The translations under genes and the position numbers were made by a program. A stretch of DNA of 15,387 nt. Source: a bacterium (lineage in GTDB: Bacteria; Chloroflexota; Dormibacteria; UBA8260; Bog-877). Position 1 is the first letter of the stretch. Every line of letters begins with the position of its first letter. This document shows positions 5,936 to 13,215 of the stretch, in pieces. The DNA is taken from NCBI GenBank assembly GCA_021817025.1, contig JAKAWF010000062.1, positions 1 to 15,387 on the forward strand, read 5' to 3'. The notes under the pieces are model-generated. The model worked only from the letters and a program-made list of their open reading frames with translations, did no database searches and was not told where the DNA came from.

Positions 5936-6021
5936 CACCGACCAACCCGATTCAAGCCGGGCCAGCGCCGTGCAGGCATCCAAGCCCCTCGCGGGCGCCC
6001 CAAGGCTCTGGCGCGTCAGGG

Positions 6022-6040
6022 CGGGGCCCGCTCTGCCCCG
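6022..6040 (-). terminator. Possible terminator hairpin at the end of the polysaccharide operon
   Basis: CGGGGC (6022-6027) pairs with GCCCCG (6035-6040) around a 7-base loop, about 20 bases past the second GT2 stop codon. No T-run follows. It is the best candidate for the 3' end of the long operon, within a 243-base gene-free spacer. Confidence 0.3.
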
Positions 6041-6059
6041 GTAAGCCCGCCCCGAGGGC

Positions 6060-7055
6060 TCAACCCTTGAGGTGCGCCCCCAACAGCCGCCGCCACGGGG
6101 TTGGCTCGGCCCAAGCCTCCAGGACGCGATCAGTCACCTGGCGGGTCGCCATGATGGTGCGGCGATCCCTGAGCGCCTGCGGCATCCGCCGCAGGGCGTC
6201 CGCCGCCCCCAGGAGGGAACTGGGATGGCGGCGCAGGGCCAGGCCGGCCCGCAACCCGATCAGAGCCATGGCGGCCAGCAACGGCCTGCCCCGCAGCCAA
6301 CCCGCAGGCGCATTCCGGCAGTAGAGCAGGATGCGGTTGGCGAGGACGTGGCGTTCGATCATGGCGGTCCGGTGCAGGCCGGAGCCACCGCGGCGATGGC
6401 TGGCGGTGGCCGCCGGTTCGTAGAAGCAGCGCCAGCCGCGCCAGCGAGCCCGCCAGTCGAGGTCGACATCCTCGAGGTAGGCGAAGAAGGCCTCGCAGAA
6501 GATCTCGCCATGGATGGCCACGTCCAGGAGCATCGAGCGCCGGTACAGGGCGGCCGCCGCGGAGACCCCGAAGACCTCCTCAGGGTGCGAATAGCGCCCC
6601 CCGCCCAGCTCTCCATAGCCACGGTTGGACACCCACCCGCTGCGGTGCAGGCGGTGGCCGGTCGAGTCCAGGCGGGACTCCCCGCCATCCTCGCGGCGCA
6701 GCCTGCCCCCGACGCTGCCGATGTCGGAGGCGGACCGGATGCGGGCGACCGCCGCGGCCACGAATCCCGGATCCAACACCACATCCAGGTTGCACAGCAG
6801 GACCAGCTCGGAGGTGCAGGCGGCGATGCCCTGATTGACCGCCACCGCGAACCCGCGATTCCTCAGATTGCGGATGACCAGCACCCCTGGTTGCCGCTCG
6901 AACCACTGGCACGAGCCATCCCGGGAGCCGTTGTCCACCACCACCAGCTCCGCCGCCGCCAGCGACTGGGCGCGGATCGCCGCCAGGGACTTCTCGCAGT
7001 CGGAGCCCCCGTTCCAGTTGACCAGGACCACCGCCACCGCGGCCGGCTCGCTCAC
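6060..7055 (-). CDS. GT2-family glycosyltransferase, rhamnosyltransferase-like
   Basis: This cytosolic or membrane-associated enzyme should add a sugar from a nucleotide donor to the growing lipid-linked repeat unit. The 331-residue protein has a GT-A fold. The first strand with VLVNWNGG is at 10-17, DNGSRDGS at 41-48, NRGFAVAVNQGI at 66-77, and the DxD-equivalent region NLDV at 89-92. The acidic catalytic segment LEDVDLDWR is at 194-202, with SHRRGGS at 219-225. Residues about 257-280 are hydrophobic with basic edges, as in WbbL-like rhamnosyltransferases. The start is the GTG at 7055, which overlaps the preceding gene's TGA as GTGA. The frame is open further upstream to 7376 but that part is antisense-like and matches nothing. 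No Shine-Dalgarno is visible, so coupling to the preceding gene is likely. The acceptor and donor are inferred from the adjoining rml genes. Confidence 0.87.
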   Translation of the reverse strand: MSEPAAVAVVLVNWNGGSDCEKSLAAIRAQSLAAAELVVVDNGSRDGSCQWFERQPGVLVIRNLRNRGFAVAVNQGIAACTSELVLLCNLDVVLDPGFVAAAVARIRSASDIGSVGGRLRREDGGESRLDSTGHRLHRSGWVSNRGYGELGGGRYSHPEEVFGVSAAAALYRRSMLLDVAIHGEIFCEAFFAYLEDVDLDWRARWRGWRCFYEPAATASHRRGGSGLHRTAMIERHVLANRILLYCRNAPAGWLRGRPLLAAMALIGLRAGLALRRHPSSLLGAADALRRMPQALRDRRTIMATRQVTDRVLEAWAEPTPWRRLLGAHLKG

Positions 7056-7948
7056 GGGCTGACCCGGGGGTGACGGCGGAGGCCATTCAGGATCAAGAGG
7101 GCGCTCAGTCGGACCCCTATCCCGAGCCCGACCAAGGGGGCCAGCACCAGGCCCCGGCCGTGGCCGTAGTGAAGCCGGTAGAAGCGCCACATGGAACGAT
7201 GGAAGTGGACCAGCATGGGCACTGCCAGCTGTTGCGAGCTGCGTCCCTTGTGGTGCAGAACCAGGGCCCTGGGCTCGTACCAGACAGTCAAGCCCAGCTG
7301 GTGGATCTGCCAGCAGAGCTCGAGATCCTCCCCATACATGAAGTAGCCCTCGTCCAGCCCCCCCACCCGATCCCACACCGAGCGGCGCACCAGCAGGCAG
7401 GCGCCGGTGCCACTGTCGACCGGGATGGCCCGGTCGGAAGGAATGTGGGTCAGGTTGTAGGCCCCCAGGCGAGCGCTGCCCCGGCCGAGCCGACTCAACC
7501 CGCTCAGCCTGAAGAAGGCCACGGCGGGGCTGGGAAAGCTGCGCCTGCAGGCCCGGTCGAGGCGGCCGTCCTCGCGCTCCACCCGGGGCGAGATCGCCCC
7601 CCTCAGCGGGTCGTCGCCCAGAGCCCGCAGCAGCGCGGGCAGGGCCCCCGGGAGCAGCGAGGCGTCGGGGTTGAGGAGCAGGATCAGCCCCCCGCCGGCA
7701 CCCTGAGCGCCCCGGTTGACGGCCCGGGAGAAGCCCAGGTTCCGGGCCATCGCGAGCAGTCGGACCTGCGGGAAGCGATCCCGCACCAAGGGGACGGTCC
7801 CGTCCCGGGAGGCGTTGTCGACGACCGTGATCTGTGCCTCCTCCAATCCCTCCCTGAGACAGGACTCGATCGCCGCGCCCACCTCGGAGACCGATTGGTA
7901 GGTGCAGATCAGGACCCGCACCGACTCCCGGCCCAGGCGCTCAGCCAC
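7052..7948 (-). CDS. GT2-family glycosyltransferase, rhamnosyltransferase-like
   Basis: This is the second GT2 enzyme of the operon, predicted to add a sugar (possibly rhamnose) to the lipid-linked oligosaccharide. From the GTG at 7948 it has 298 residues. VLICTYQS is at 12-19, DNASRDGT at 44-51, RNLGFSRAVNRG at 69-80, the metal/donor site NPDA at 93-96, GGLDEGYFMYGEDLELCW at 196-213 with the catalytic Glu-Asp, and LHHKGRSS at 231-238. The C-terminal 40 residues are hydrophobic and probably membrane-bound. The start is uncertain. A GTG at 7990 would overlap rmlD by 50 bases, and a GTG at 7921 would begin exactly at the first strand. I chose 7948 because it forms an 8-base overlap (GTGGCTGA) with the rmlD stop. 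No Shine-Dalgarno is seen. An 18-base palindrome abuts this start. It ends in the GTGA overlap with the next GT2 gene. Confidence 0.86.
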   Translation of the reverse strand: MAERLGRESVRVLICTYQSVSEVGAAIESCLREGLEEAQITVVDNASRDGTVPLVRDRFPQVRLLAMARNLGFSRAVNRGAQGAGGGLILLLNPDASLLPGALPALLRALGDDPLRGAISPRVEREDGRLDRACRRSFPSPAVAFFRLSGLSRLGRGSARLGAYNLTHIPSDRAIPVDSGTGACLLVRRSVWDRVGGLDEGYFMYGEDLELCWQIHQLGLTVWYEPRALVLHHKGRSSQQLAVPMLVHFHRSMWRFYRLHYGHGRGLVLAPLVGLGIGVRLSALLILNGLRRHPRVSP

Positions 7949-8828
7949 CGGCGGCGATCGCCGCCGCGATCGCTCCTTGACGCTCCGCACTCACATAGCG
8001 GTGGAGGCTCACCCGCCAGTCGGGAAGTGGGCTCTGGCCCAGCTCGGCCCAGGCGGCGTTGGCCAGCACCGAGTAGCTCGGCCGGGGCGCCGGGGCGGCC
8101 CACTCGGCGCCCGTGACCGGGGTGAGCGAGGCCTGGAGCCCGACCTCGTCGAGGAGGGCCCGCGCGAAGCCGTACCAGCTGGTGGAACCCGCCCCGGAGA
8201 GGTGGAAGGTGCCTGTGGCTCCGCTGGCCAGCAGCCGCTCCAGGGCGGTCGCCAGATCACCCGTCCAGGTCGGGCTGCCGAGCTGATCCGCCACCACCCG
8301 CAGCGGCTTTCCGGCGGCCGCCGCTCTGATGATCGCCAGCGGGAAGTTGGGGCCCCGGTTGCCGTAGAGCCAGGCGGTCCGGACCACCTGCAGCGGCCCC
8401 CCGATGGCCTCGCAGGCGAGCTCCCCGGCCCTCTTGCTGGTGGCGTAGACACCGGCCGGCTCCGGCCGGTCGCTCTCCCTCCAGGGCCTGCCCTCGGTCG
8501 GAGGGGTCTGAGTGAACACGAAGTCAGTGCTGATGTGGCAAAGCGGCACGTCCAAGTCAGCACAGGCTCGCGCCACCACCGCCGCCCCATCACGGTTGAT
8601 GGCGTAGGCCAGCTCTGGCTCGCGCTCGGCCTGGTCGACCCTGGTGTAGGCGGCGCAGTTGACCACCTGGTCGAAGGGGCCTTCGGCCAGGGCCCGCCCC
8701 ACCTCGTCGGCATCGGTGATGTCGACCTCGGTCCGGCCGGCGGCCACCACCTCATGGCCGCAATCCCGCAGCCGCGGCACCAGATCCCGACCGAGCTGGC
8801 CAGCGGCGCCCAGGATCAGAATCCTCAT
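7941..8828 (-). CDS. rmlD: dTDP-4-dehydrorhamnose reductase
   Basis: This enzyme performs the last step of dTDP-L-rhamnose synthesis, NAD(P)H reduction of dTDP-4-dehydro-L-rhamnose. The 295 residues match the usual length of about 290-300. Seen: the Rossmann GAAGQLG (7-13), DITDADEV (36-43), NCAAYTRVDQAE (57-68), STDFVF (100-105), the catalytic YATSK (Tyr128, Lys132), and VRTAWLYG (149-156). The C-terminal substrate-binding part includes RPSYSVLAN. The ATG at 8828 lies 12 bases after the rmlB stop, with only a weak GGA upstream. The stop overlaps the following glycosyltransferase start. Together with rmlA, rmlC and rmlB it completes the pathway, so the annotation is well supported by context. 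The Ala/Gly-rich C-terminal tail is encoded by the palindromic sequence at 7949-7966. Confidence 0.95.
   Translation of the reverse strand: MRILILGAAGQLGRDLVPRLRDCGHEVVAAGRTEVDITDADEVGRALAEGPFDQVVNCAAYTRVDQAEREPELAYAINRDGAAVVARACADLDVPLCHISTDFVFTQTPPTEGRPWRESDRPEPAGVYATSKRAGELACEAIGGPLQVVRTAWLYGNRGPNFPLAIIRAAAAGKPLRVVADQLGSPTWTGDLATALERLLASGATGTFHLSGAGSTSWYGFARALLDEVGLQASLTPVTGAEWAAPAPRPSYSVLANAAWAELGQSPLPDWRVSLHRYVSAERQGAIAAAIAAGG
7949..7966. repeat. Perfect 18-base palindrome at the glycosyltransferase start
   Basis: CGGCGGCGATCGCCGCCG reads the same on both strands. It encodes part of the C-terminus of rmlD and ends at the base before the preferred GTG start (7948) of the next gene. A second overlapping GCGATCGC octamer follows at 7966-7973. 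In the mRNA it could fold against or next to the start codon. Confidence 0.6.
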
Positions 8829-8840
8829 TCGCAGTCCAGC

Positions 8841-9923
8841 TCAGCTGGAGGTGGCGGTTCCAGCCAGGGGACGATAGTTGCGGCGGTAGAAGTCCGCGAA
8901 CTCACCCGACTTGATCGGCTCCCACCAATCCCGGCGGTTGCGGTACCAGGCCACCGTCAGCTCCATGCCACGCTCGAAGTCCAGCTCCGGCCGCCATCCC
9001 AGTCCCCCTGCCCGGCTGCTGTCGAGGGCGTAGCGGCGGTCATGCCCGGGCCGGTCGCTGACGTACTGGATCAGGGTCGCGGGCCGCTCGGTCAGCCGCA
9101 GCACCGTCTGCGCCACCGTCATGCCATCGACCAGAGTGCCGCCCTGGCCCAGGTTGTAGGCCTGCCCCGCCTCCCCGCGGGCCAGCACGGTGGCAATTCC
9201 GCGGGCGTGGTCGTCCACGTACAGGTAGTCCCGGACCGCGCCCCCGTCGCCGTAGACGGGCATCGGCAGCTGGTCCAGGGCCTGGGTGGCGAACAGGGGC
9301 ACGATCTTCTCGGGGTACTGGTAGGGGCCGTAGGTGTTGGAGCCGCGGGTGATCAGCACCGGCAGCCCGTAGGTGGCGTGGTAGGCGAGGCACTGCATCT
9401 CCGCCCCCGCCTTGCTGGCGGAGTAGGGCGAGCGCGGCCGCAGAGAGTCGCCCTCGACCGAGAGCCGGGGTTCCTCGACATCGCCGTAGACCTCGTCGGT
9501 GGAGACCTGCAGGAAGCGCAGGTGTTGGTGCTTGCGGGCTGCCTCCAGCAGCGAGTAGGTGCCGTAGACATCGGTCTGGATGAAGGCGTCGGGGTCCAGG
9601 ATGGAGCGATCGACATGGCTCTCGGCGGCGAAGTTGACGATGCAGTCCACCTCGCCGCCCAGCCGGTCGGCCAGCGCGCGGTCGCAGATGTCGCCCCGCA
9701 CGAAGCGGTAGCCGGGGTGCTCCGACACCTCTGCGAGATTGGCCAGATTGCCCGCGTACGTCAGCTTGTCGAGCACGGTGACCGTGGGGGGATCCGCCTG
9801 CCCCAGACAGAGCCGCACGAAGGCGGAGCCGATGAAGCCCGCCCCGCCCGCCACCAGCAGCCGCCGGGGCAAGGCCGCCACCAGGTCGCCGATCGCCGCG
9901 CCCACGCTCCCGGTCTCACTCAT
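8841..9923 (-). CDS. rmlB: dTDP-glucose 4,6-dehydratase
   Basis: This enzyme converts dTDP-glucose to dTDP-4-dehydro-6-deoxyglucose using a bound NAD. It is an extended short-chain dehydrogenase/reductase of 360 residues. Seen: the nucleotide-binding GGAGFIG (26-32), LDKLTYAGN (51-59), FAAESHVDRSI (98-108), the catalytic TDEVYG (142-147, with Asp143 and Glu144), YSASK (Tyr167, Lys171), RGSNTYGPYQYPEK (193-206), and VYGDGGAVRDYLYV with DDHARG after it. About 20 residues precede the first strand, slightly longer than usual. The ATG at 9923 shares its A with the TGA of rmlC (TGATG), a coupling arrangement. A frame extension up to 10211 exists but lies inside rmlC and has no family match. Identity is secure. 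Confidence 0.96.
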   Translation of the reverse strand: MSETGSVGAAIGDLVAALPRRLLVAGGAGFIGSAFVRLCLGQADPPTVTVLDKLTYAGNLANLAEVSEHPGYRFVRGDICDRALADRLGGEVDCIVNFAAESHVDRSILDPDAFIQTDVYGTYSLLEAARKHQHLRFLQVSTDEVYGDVEEPRLSVEGDSLRPRSPYSASKAGAEMQCLAYHATYGLPVLITRGSNTYGPYQYPEKIVPLFATQALDQLPMPVYGDGGAVRDYLYVDDHARGIATVLARGEAGQAYNLGQGGTLVDGMTVAQTVLRLTERPATLIQYVSDRPGHDRRYALDSSRAGGLGWRPELDFERGMELTVAWYRNRRDWWEPIKSGEFADFYRRNYRPLAGTATSS

Positions 9924-10501
9924 CAGATGTTCTCTATGCTCCAGTCGAAGCCGATGCGCTCGTCGTTCCAGGGGATTCTGCCCTCGTCGGGGTGAACCGC
10001 ATCGTAGGGCTCGGTGACGTAGTAGCAGAGCACCACGTCCCGCATCGAGAGGACCTGGTAGCCGTGCGCGACCCCGGGGGGGATGGCCACCACCTTGGGG
10101 CTGTGCCCGCCCGCCATCACCACCTGGATCTTGCCCTTGGTGGGGGATTCGGAGCGCAGGTCCACCAGCACGATGCGGGTATCCCCAGCCACCATGTCCC
10201 AGTAGTCCCACTGCCTGCGGTGCCAGTGGAAGGCCTTGATCAGCTCCGGGGGGTTGCCGCCCCGGGCGAAGGCCAGCGAGCGTGACATCTGGGCGAACGG
10301 GTGCGCCGGCAGGAAGGGCCGGCCCTGGTCGTCGAGGTCACCGCGCTTCAGCTGTTCTGTGAAGGTGCCGCGCTGGTCGGCATGGACCAGCAGAGTCTTG
10401 ACCATGACGCCGGCGATCGGGCCGAGCTTGTCGGCCAGGGGCCGGGCTCGCATCCCCGCCAGCACCTCATCCATGGCGGCGGTCGTGGGCTGCCAGGCCA
10501 T
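9923..10501 (-). CDS. rmlC: dTDP-4-dehydrorhamnose 3,5-epimerase family protein
   Basis: This is a cupin-fold epimerase of 192 residues that should invert C3 and C5 of dTDP-4-dehydro-6-deoxyglucose. RmlC-like landmarks are KTLLVHADQRGTFTE (35-49), KAFHWH (89-94) where classical enzymes have RGLHYQ, so His92 would be the catalytic base, AIPPGVAHGYQVLS (139-152), YYVTEPYD (160-167), and DEGRIPWNDERIGFDW (172-187) with Asp180 as the His partner. The sequence is divergent, with a short N-terminal extension and an extra segment around 60-85, so a related 4-keto-sugar epimerase is possible. Context between rmlA and rmlB makes RmlC by far the likeliest role. The start is the ATG at 10501, with a strong AGGAGG 5 bases upstream. 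Its stop overlaps the rmlB start. Confidence 0.84.
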   Translation of the reverse strand: MAWQPTTAAMDEVLAGMRARPLADKLGPIAGVMVKTLLVHADQRGTFTEQLKRGDLDDQGRPFLPAHPFAQMSRSLAFARGGNPPELIKAFHWHRRQWDYWDMVAGDTRIVLVDLRSESPTKGKIQVVMAGGHSPKVVAIPPGVAHGYQVLSMRDVVLCYYVTEPYDAVHPDEGRIPWNDERIGFDWSIENI

Positions 10502-10514
10502 CAGCTCCTCCTCA
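10502..10514 (-). promoter_or_regulatory. Ribosome binding site of rmlC, overlapping the rmlA stop
   Basis: TGAGGAGGAGCTG followed by ATG: the rmlA TGA (10514-10512) runs into AGGAGG, which lies 5 bases ahead of the rmlC start. It decides the start at 10501 over internal Met codons at residues 10 and 17, and couples rmlC to rmlA. Confidence 0.7.
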
Positions 10515-11573
10515 CGCCAGGCTGACCCGGGAGTGGTCGCCCAGCATCAGCTTGTGGGCACGGGGCAGGGTGTCGCTCTTCTCGATCACCACGTCCCTGC
10601 CGATCAGGGAGTCCTCGATCTTGCTGGCACCCCGGATCACGGTGTTCTCCAGCACGATCGAGTGCTCGATCTCACTGCCCTCGATCACCACATGATGGTA
10701 GAGGGCCGTGAACGGCCCCACGAACGAGTCCACCACCCGGGTGTGCGCGCCCACGATCGCGGGCCCCCGGATGGTGCTGTGGATGATCTCGGAGCCCTCC
10801 TCCAGGATGACCTTGCCGAGCAGCCGCGAATCGTCGCTGACGGTCCCCTCCCGGCGCTCCTGGAGGATGTCCAGAACCACCCGGTTGCACTCCAGGAGGT
10901 CGTCCATCTTGCCGGTGTCGATCCAGCGCCCCTCCACCAGATGCGGGGTCACCTGGCGGCCGCGGTCGATCTGCCACTGGATTGCGTCGGTGATCTCGAG
11001 CTCACCGCGGGGGGAGGGCCGGATCGCCGCCACCGCCTCGAAGATGCTGGGCTGGAAGCAGTAGACCCCGACCAGGACCAGATCGGATCTGGGCTGGGCT
11101 GGCTTCTCCTCCAGCCGAACCACCCGGCTGCCGACCAGCTCGGCGACGCCGAACCGCTCCGGGTGAGGCATCTGCTTGAGCAGGATCAGCACCTCCGGCT
11201 GCTCTTCGCGGAACCGCTCCACCACCCCCCCGATGCCGCCGGTGATGAAGTTGTCCCCGAGGTACATCACGAAGGCGGTGTCGCCCAGGTACGTCCGGGA
11301 GATCTTGACCGCATGGGCCAATCCCAGGGGCGCGTCCTGCACGATGTACTCGACCCTGGCCCCGAATGCGGAGCCGTCGCCGACCGCGTGGCGGATCTCG
11401 TCGCCGGTATCCCCGACCACGATCCCGATCTCCTCGATGCCGGCTTCGACCAAGGCCTCCAGCCCGTAGAAGAGAACTGGCTTGTTGGCAATCGGCACCA
11501 GCTGCTTGGCCCCGGTGTGGGTGATGGGACGAAGCCGGGTCCCCTTGCCCCCGCTCAACACCAGCCCCTTCAC
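10512..11573 (-). CDS. rmlA: Glucose-1-phosphate thymidylyltransferase, long form
   Basis: This enzyme makes dTDP-glucose from glucose-1-phosphate and dTTP, the first step to dTDP-rhamnose. The 353-residue protein has the nucleotidyltransferase signature at the N-terminus (MKGLVLSGGKGTRLRPIT, 1-18), KQLVPIANKPVLFYGLE (23-39), the LGDN motif (105-108), EEKP (155-158), GELEITDAIQ (190-199) and WIDTG (217-221). A C-terminal half (about 245-345) follows, made of hexapeptide-like turns (left-handed beta helix: IHSTIRGPAIVG, IEHSIVLENTVIRG). This is the long RmlA of archaea and actinobacterial sugar clusters, not the 290-residue enterobacterial type. The GTG at 11573 is chosen because the family starts MKGLVLSGG. 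A TTG at 11618 would add 15 residues. No clear Shine-Dalgarno precedes either. It overlaps the rmlC ribosome binding site at its end. Function is secure, start fairly so. Confidence 0.94.
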   Translation of the reverse strand: MKGLVLSGGKGTRLRPITHTGAKQLVPIANKPVLFYGLEALVEAGIEEIGIVVGDTGDEIRHAVGDGSAFGARVEYIVQDAPLGLAHAVKISRTYLGDTAFVMYLGDNFITGGIGGVVERFREEQPEVLILLKQMPHPERFGVAELVGSRVVRLEEKPAQPRSDLVLVGVYCFQPSIFEAVAAIRPSPRGELEITDAIQWQIDRGRQVTPHLVEGRWIDTGKMDDLLECNRVVLDILQERREGTVSDDSRLLGKVILEEGSEIIHSTIRGPAIVGAHTRVVDSFVGPFTALYHHVVIEGSEIEHSIVLENTVIRGASKIEDSLIGRDVVIEKSDTLPRAHKLMLGDHSRVSLA

Positions 11574-11622
11574 GGCGCCCAAGGCTAACAGCTCGGTCCG
11601 CTCGACCAGGCTCGCCAACGGT

Positions 11623-11706
11623 TCATCCGGCGGGCAGCTCGATCCGGGGCGAAATCACCATGGGCATGACCAGACGTATCTTCCTCCTGGCGATGGCCTC
11701 AGGCAC
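11623..11706 (-). CDS. Possible 27-residue small ORF or gene remnant
   Basis: In the 184-base space between the sugar transferase and rmlA, a GTG at 11706 is preceded by GGGGGAG with a 6-base spacing and opens a 27-codon frame ending at TGA (11625-11623). The peptide begins MPEAIARRKIRLVMPMV and is basic then hydrophobic. The Ile-Arg-Leu-Val-Met-Pro string resembles the first strand of a glycosyltransferase, so this may be what is left of a deleted gene, or a leader peptide, or chance. I have no family match and call it mainly on the ribosome binding site. Confidence 0.25.
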   Translation of the reverse strand: MPEAIARRKIRLVMPMVISPRIELPAG

Positions 11707-11757
11707 CGGCGGCTCCCCCCGCTCGCGCCCGGCGCTGCCAGAACCCGATCGAGCTTC

Positions 11758-13215
11758 TCAGTAGGCGTGGCGGTGGAACAGGATCCGCCAGGGGGTCAGG
11801 AGGAGGATCCTGAGGTCGAAGCCGACCGACCAGTTCTCCACGTAGTAGAGGTCGTAGAAGACCCGCTCCTCGATCGACGAGCCCTGCCGAAGATCGTTGA
11901 CCTGGGCCCATCCCGTGCAGCCGGGAAGCACCTGCAGACGTTCTCTGTAGCGGGGCACGGACTCCTCGAACTGGCGGGCGAAGAAGGAGCGTTCCGGCCG
12001 GGGGCCGACCAGGCTCATCTCCCCGCGCAGCACGTTCCAGAGCTGCGGTAGCTCGTCGAGGCTGAAGCGGCGCACAAAGCGCCCCACCGGCGTGCGCCGG
12101 TCGTCGTCGGCAGTCGCCATCACCGGCCCGGTGGCGCCCTCGGCGTCCACCACCATGGAGCGCAGCTTCCACACCAGGAACGGGCGCCCGTGCCGGCCCA
12201 GGCGCTCCTGCCCGAAGAAGGGCGGGCCATGGGAGGTGAGCACGACGGCGAGCGCACAGACTCCCACCACCGGAGCGGCGGGGATACAGAGCAGCAGGGT
12301 GAAGAAGATGTCGAAGCTGCGCTTCACCAAGAGGTTGCGCCCCACCAGACGGTTGGGGCGCAGACCCACCAGGGGCAGCCCGGCCACCTGCTCGGTGCGG
12401 GCCGCCGAGGTCATGATCTCGAGCACGTCGGGGACGACCTTGACCTCGGCCCCCTGATCGAGGCAGGTCCGGGCCAGCTCCACCACCAGATCGTGGGGCG
12501 CCCCGCTCAGAGCCACCACCACCATGTCGATCCGCTCTCGGTCCACGATCCGGCCCAGACCCTGGGAGATTGGGAAGCTGGGCAGCTCAGGGTCGGCGCG
12601 GCCCTCGGAGTCGGCGCCGACCCCCACCTGCCCCGCCAGCTGGTAGCCGTATTCGGGGAACATCCGCAGGCGGCGAATCAGAATGTCGGCGACATCGCCG
12701 GTCCCCACCACCAGGACCCTGACCGCTCCGAACCCCGAGCGGAGGAGCGCCCCCTGAAAGCCGCGGATGGCGCCCCGTTCCGCGATGAACAGGCCAAGGG
12801 CGGCCAGCGAGGCGTCGGCCAGCACCAGCCGGGAGTAGGGGAAACCGCGGTAGAGCCCCTCGAGAGCCACCGCCAGAGCCACGAAGAGCGCCACCGACCC
12901 GGTCGAGCTGAGAATCTCGTCCACGAAGGACTGGCCGCGCTGCACCCGGTAACGGCCGGTGAAGAAGAAGACGACCAGCCAGAGCCCGACCACCACCGGG
13001 ATCGCCAGCGCGTAGTCGTGAAAGCTGGGCACCACTCCCCCGGGGATGGGCACTCCCGAGAAGTGGAAGCGGTAGGCGTAGCCGATCAGCGCCCCCGCGG
13101 TGACGGCGAGGATGTCCCCCACCACCCGCATCGCGACTAGCGGCCCCAGCTTCTGAGTGCGCCGGAAGGCGGAGGCTGCCTCCCGGGGGCGGATCAAAGG
13201 ACCCGACTCAGCCAT
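11758..13215 (-). CDS. Polyprenyl-phosphate sugar-1-phosphate transferase (initiating enzyme)
   Basis: This membrane enzyme starts repeat-unit synthesis by moving a hexose-1-phosphate from a nucleotide sugar onto undecaprenyl phosphate. The 485 residues show the full two-part layout. Four hydrophobic segments fall at about 28-48, 69-86, 105-120 and 130-145, followed by a CoA-binding-like Rossmann domain (VRVLVVGTGDVADILIRRL, about 165-183). A further membrane helix at about 301-327 leads into the catalytic bacterial sugar transferase domain: GQERLGRHGRPF (335-346), KLRSM (350-354), RRFSLDELPQLWNVLRGEM (382-400), SLVGPRPE (401-408), PGCTGWAQVN (431-440) and YDLYYVENWS (454-463). The sugar (glucose, galactose or other) cannot be told. 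The ATG at 13215 overlaps the flippase stop by 8 bases (ATGGCTGA), with GGAGG 9 bases upstream. Family assignment is very secure. Confidence 0.94.
   Translation of the reverse strand: MAESGPLIRPREAASAFRRTQKLGPLVAMRVVGDILAVTAGALIGYAYRFHFSGVPIPGGVVPSFHDYALAIPVVVGLWLVVFFFTGRYRVQRGQSFVDEILSSTGSVALFVALAVALEGLYRGFPYSRLVLADASLAALGLFIAERGAIRGFQGALLRSGFGAVRVLVVGTGDVADILIRRLRMFPEYGYQLAGQVGVGADSEGRADPELPSFPISQGLGRIVDRERIDMVVVALSGAPHDLVVELARTCLDQGAEVKVVPDVLEIMTSAARTEQVAGLPLVGLRPNRLVGRNLLVKRSFDIFFTLLLCIPAAPVVGVCALAVVLTSHGPPFFGQERLGRHGRPFLVWKLRSMVVDAEGATGPVMATADDDRRTPVGRFVRRFSLDELPQLWNVLRGEMSLVGPRPERSFFARQFEESVPRYRERLQVLPGCTGWAQVNDLRQGSSIEERVFYDLYYVENWSVGFDLRILLLTPWRILFHRHAY

Noticed and set aside
5940..5960. 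A T-loop-like GATTCAAGCC that suggested a tRNA
   Set aside because: The flanking bases do not form a 5-pair T stem, and no anticodon or acceptor arm can be built around it.
7954..7973. Two overlapping GCGATCGC octamers resembling cyanobacterial HIP1
   Set aside because: Only an isolated further copy was noticed (near 13777), so there is no genome-wide HIP1-like abundance in this window. They result from the palindrome and GC-rich codons.
7902..9995. A 697-codon plus-strand open frame opposite rmlD and rmlB
   Set aside because: It lies fully antisense to well-conserved genes and its peptide is rich in Gly, Arg, His, Gln and Pro with no motif. This is expected when GC-rich codons leave few stops on the other strand.
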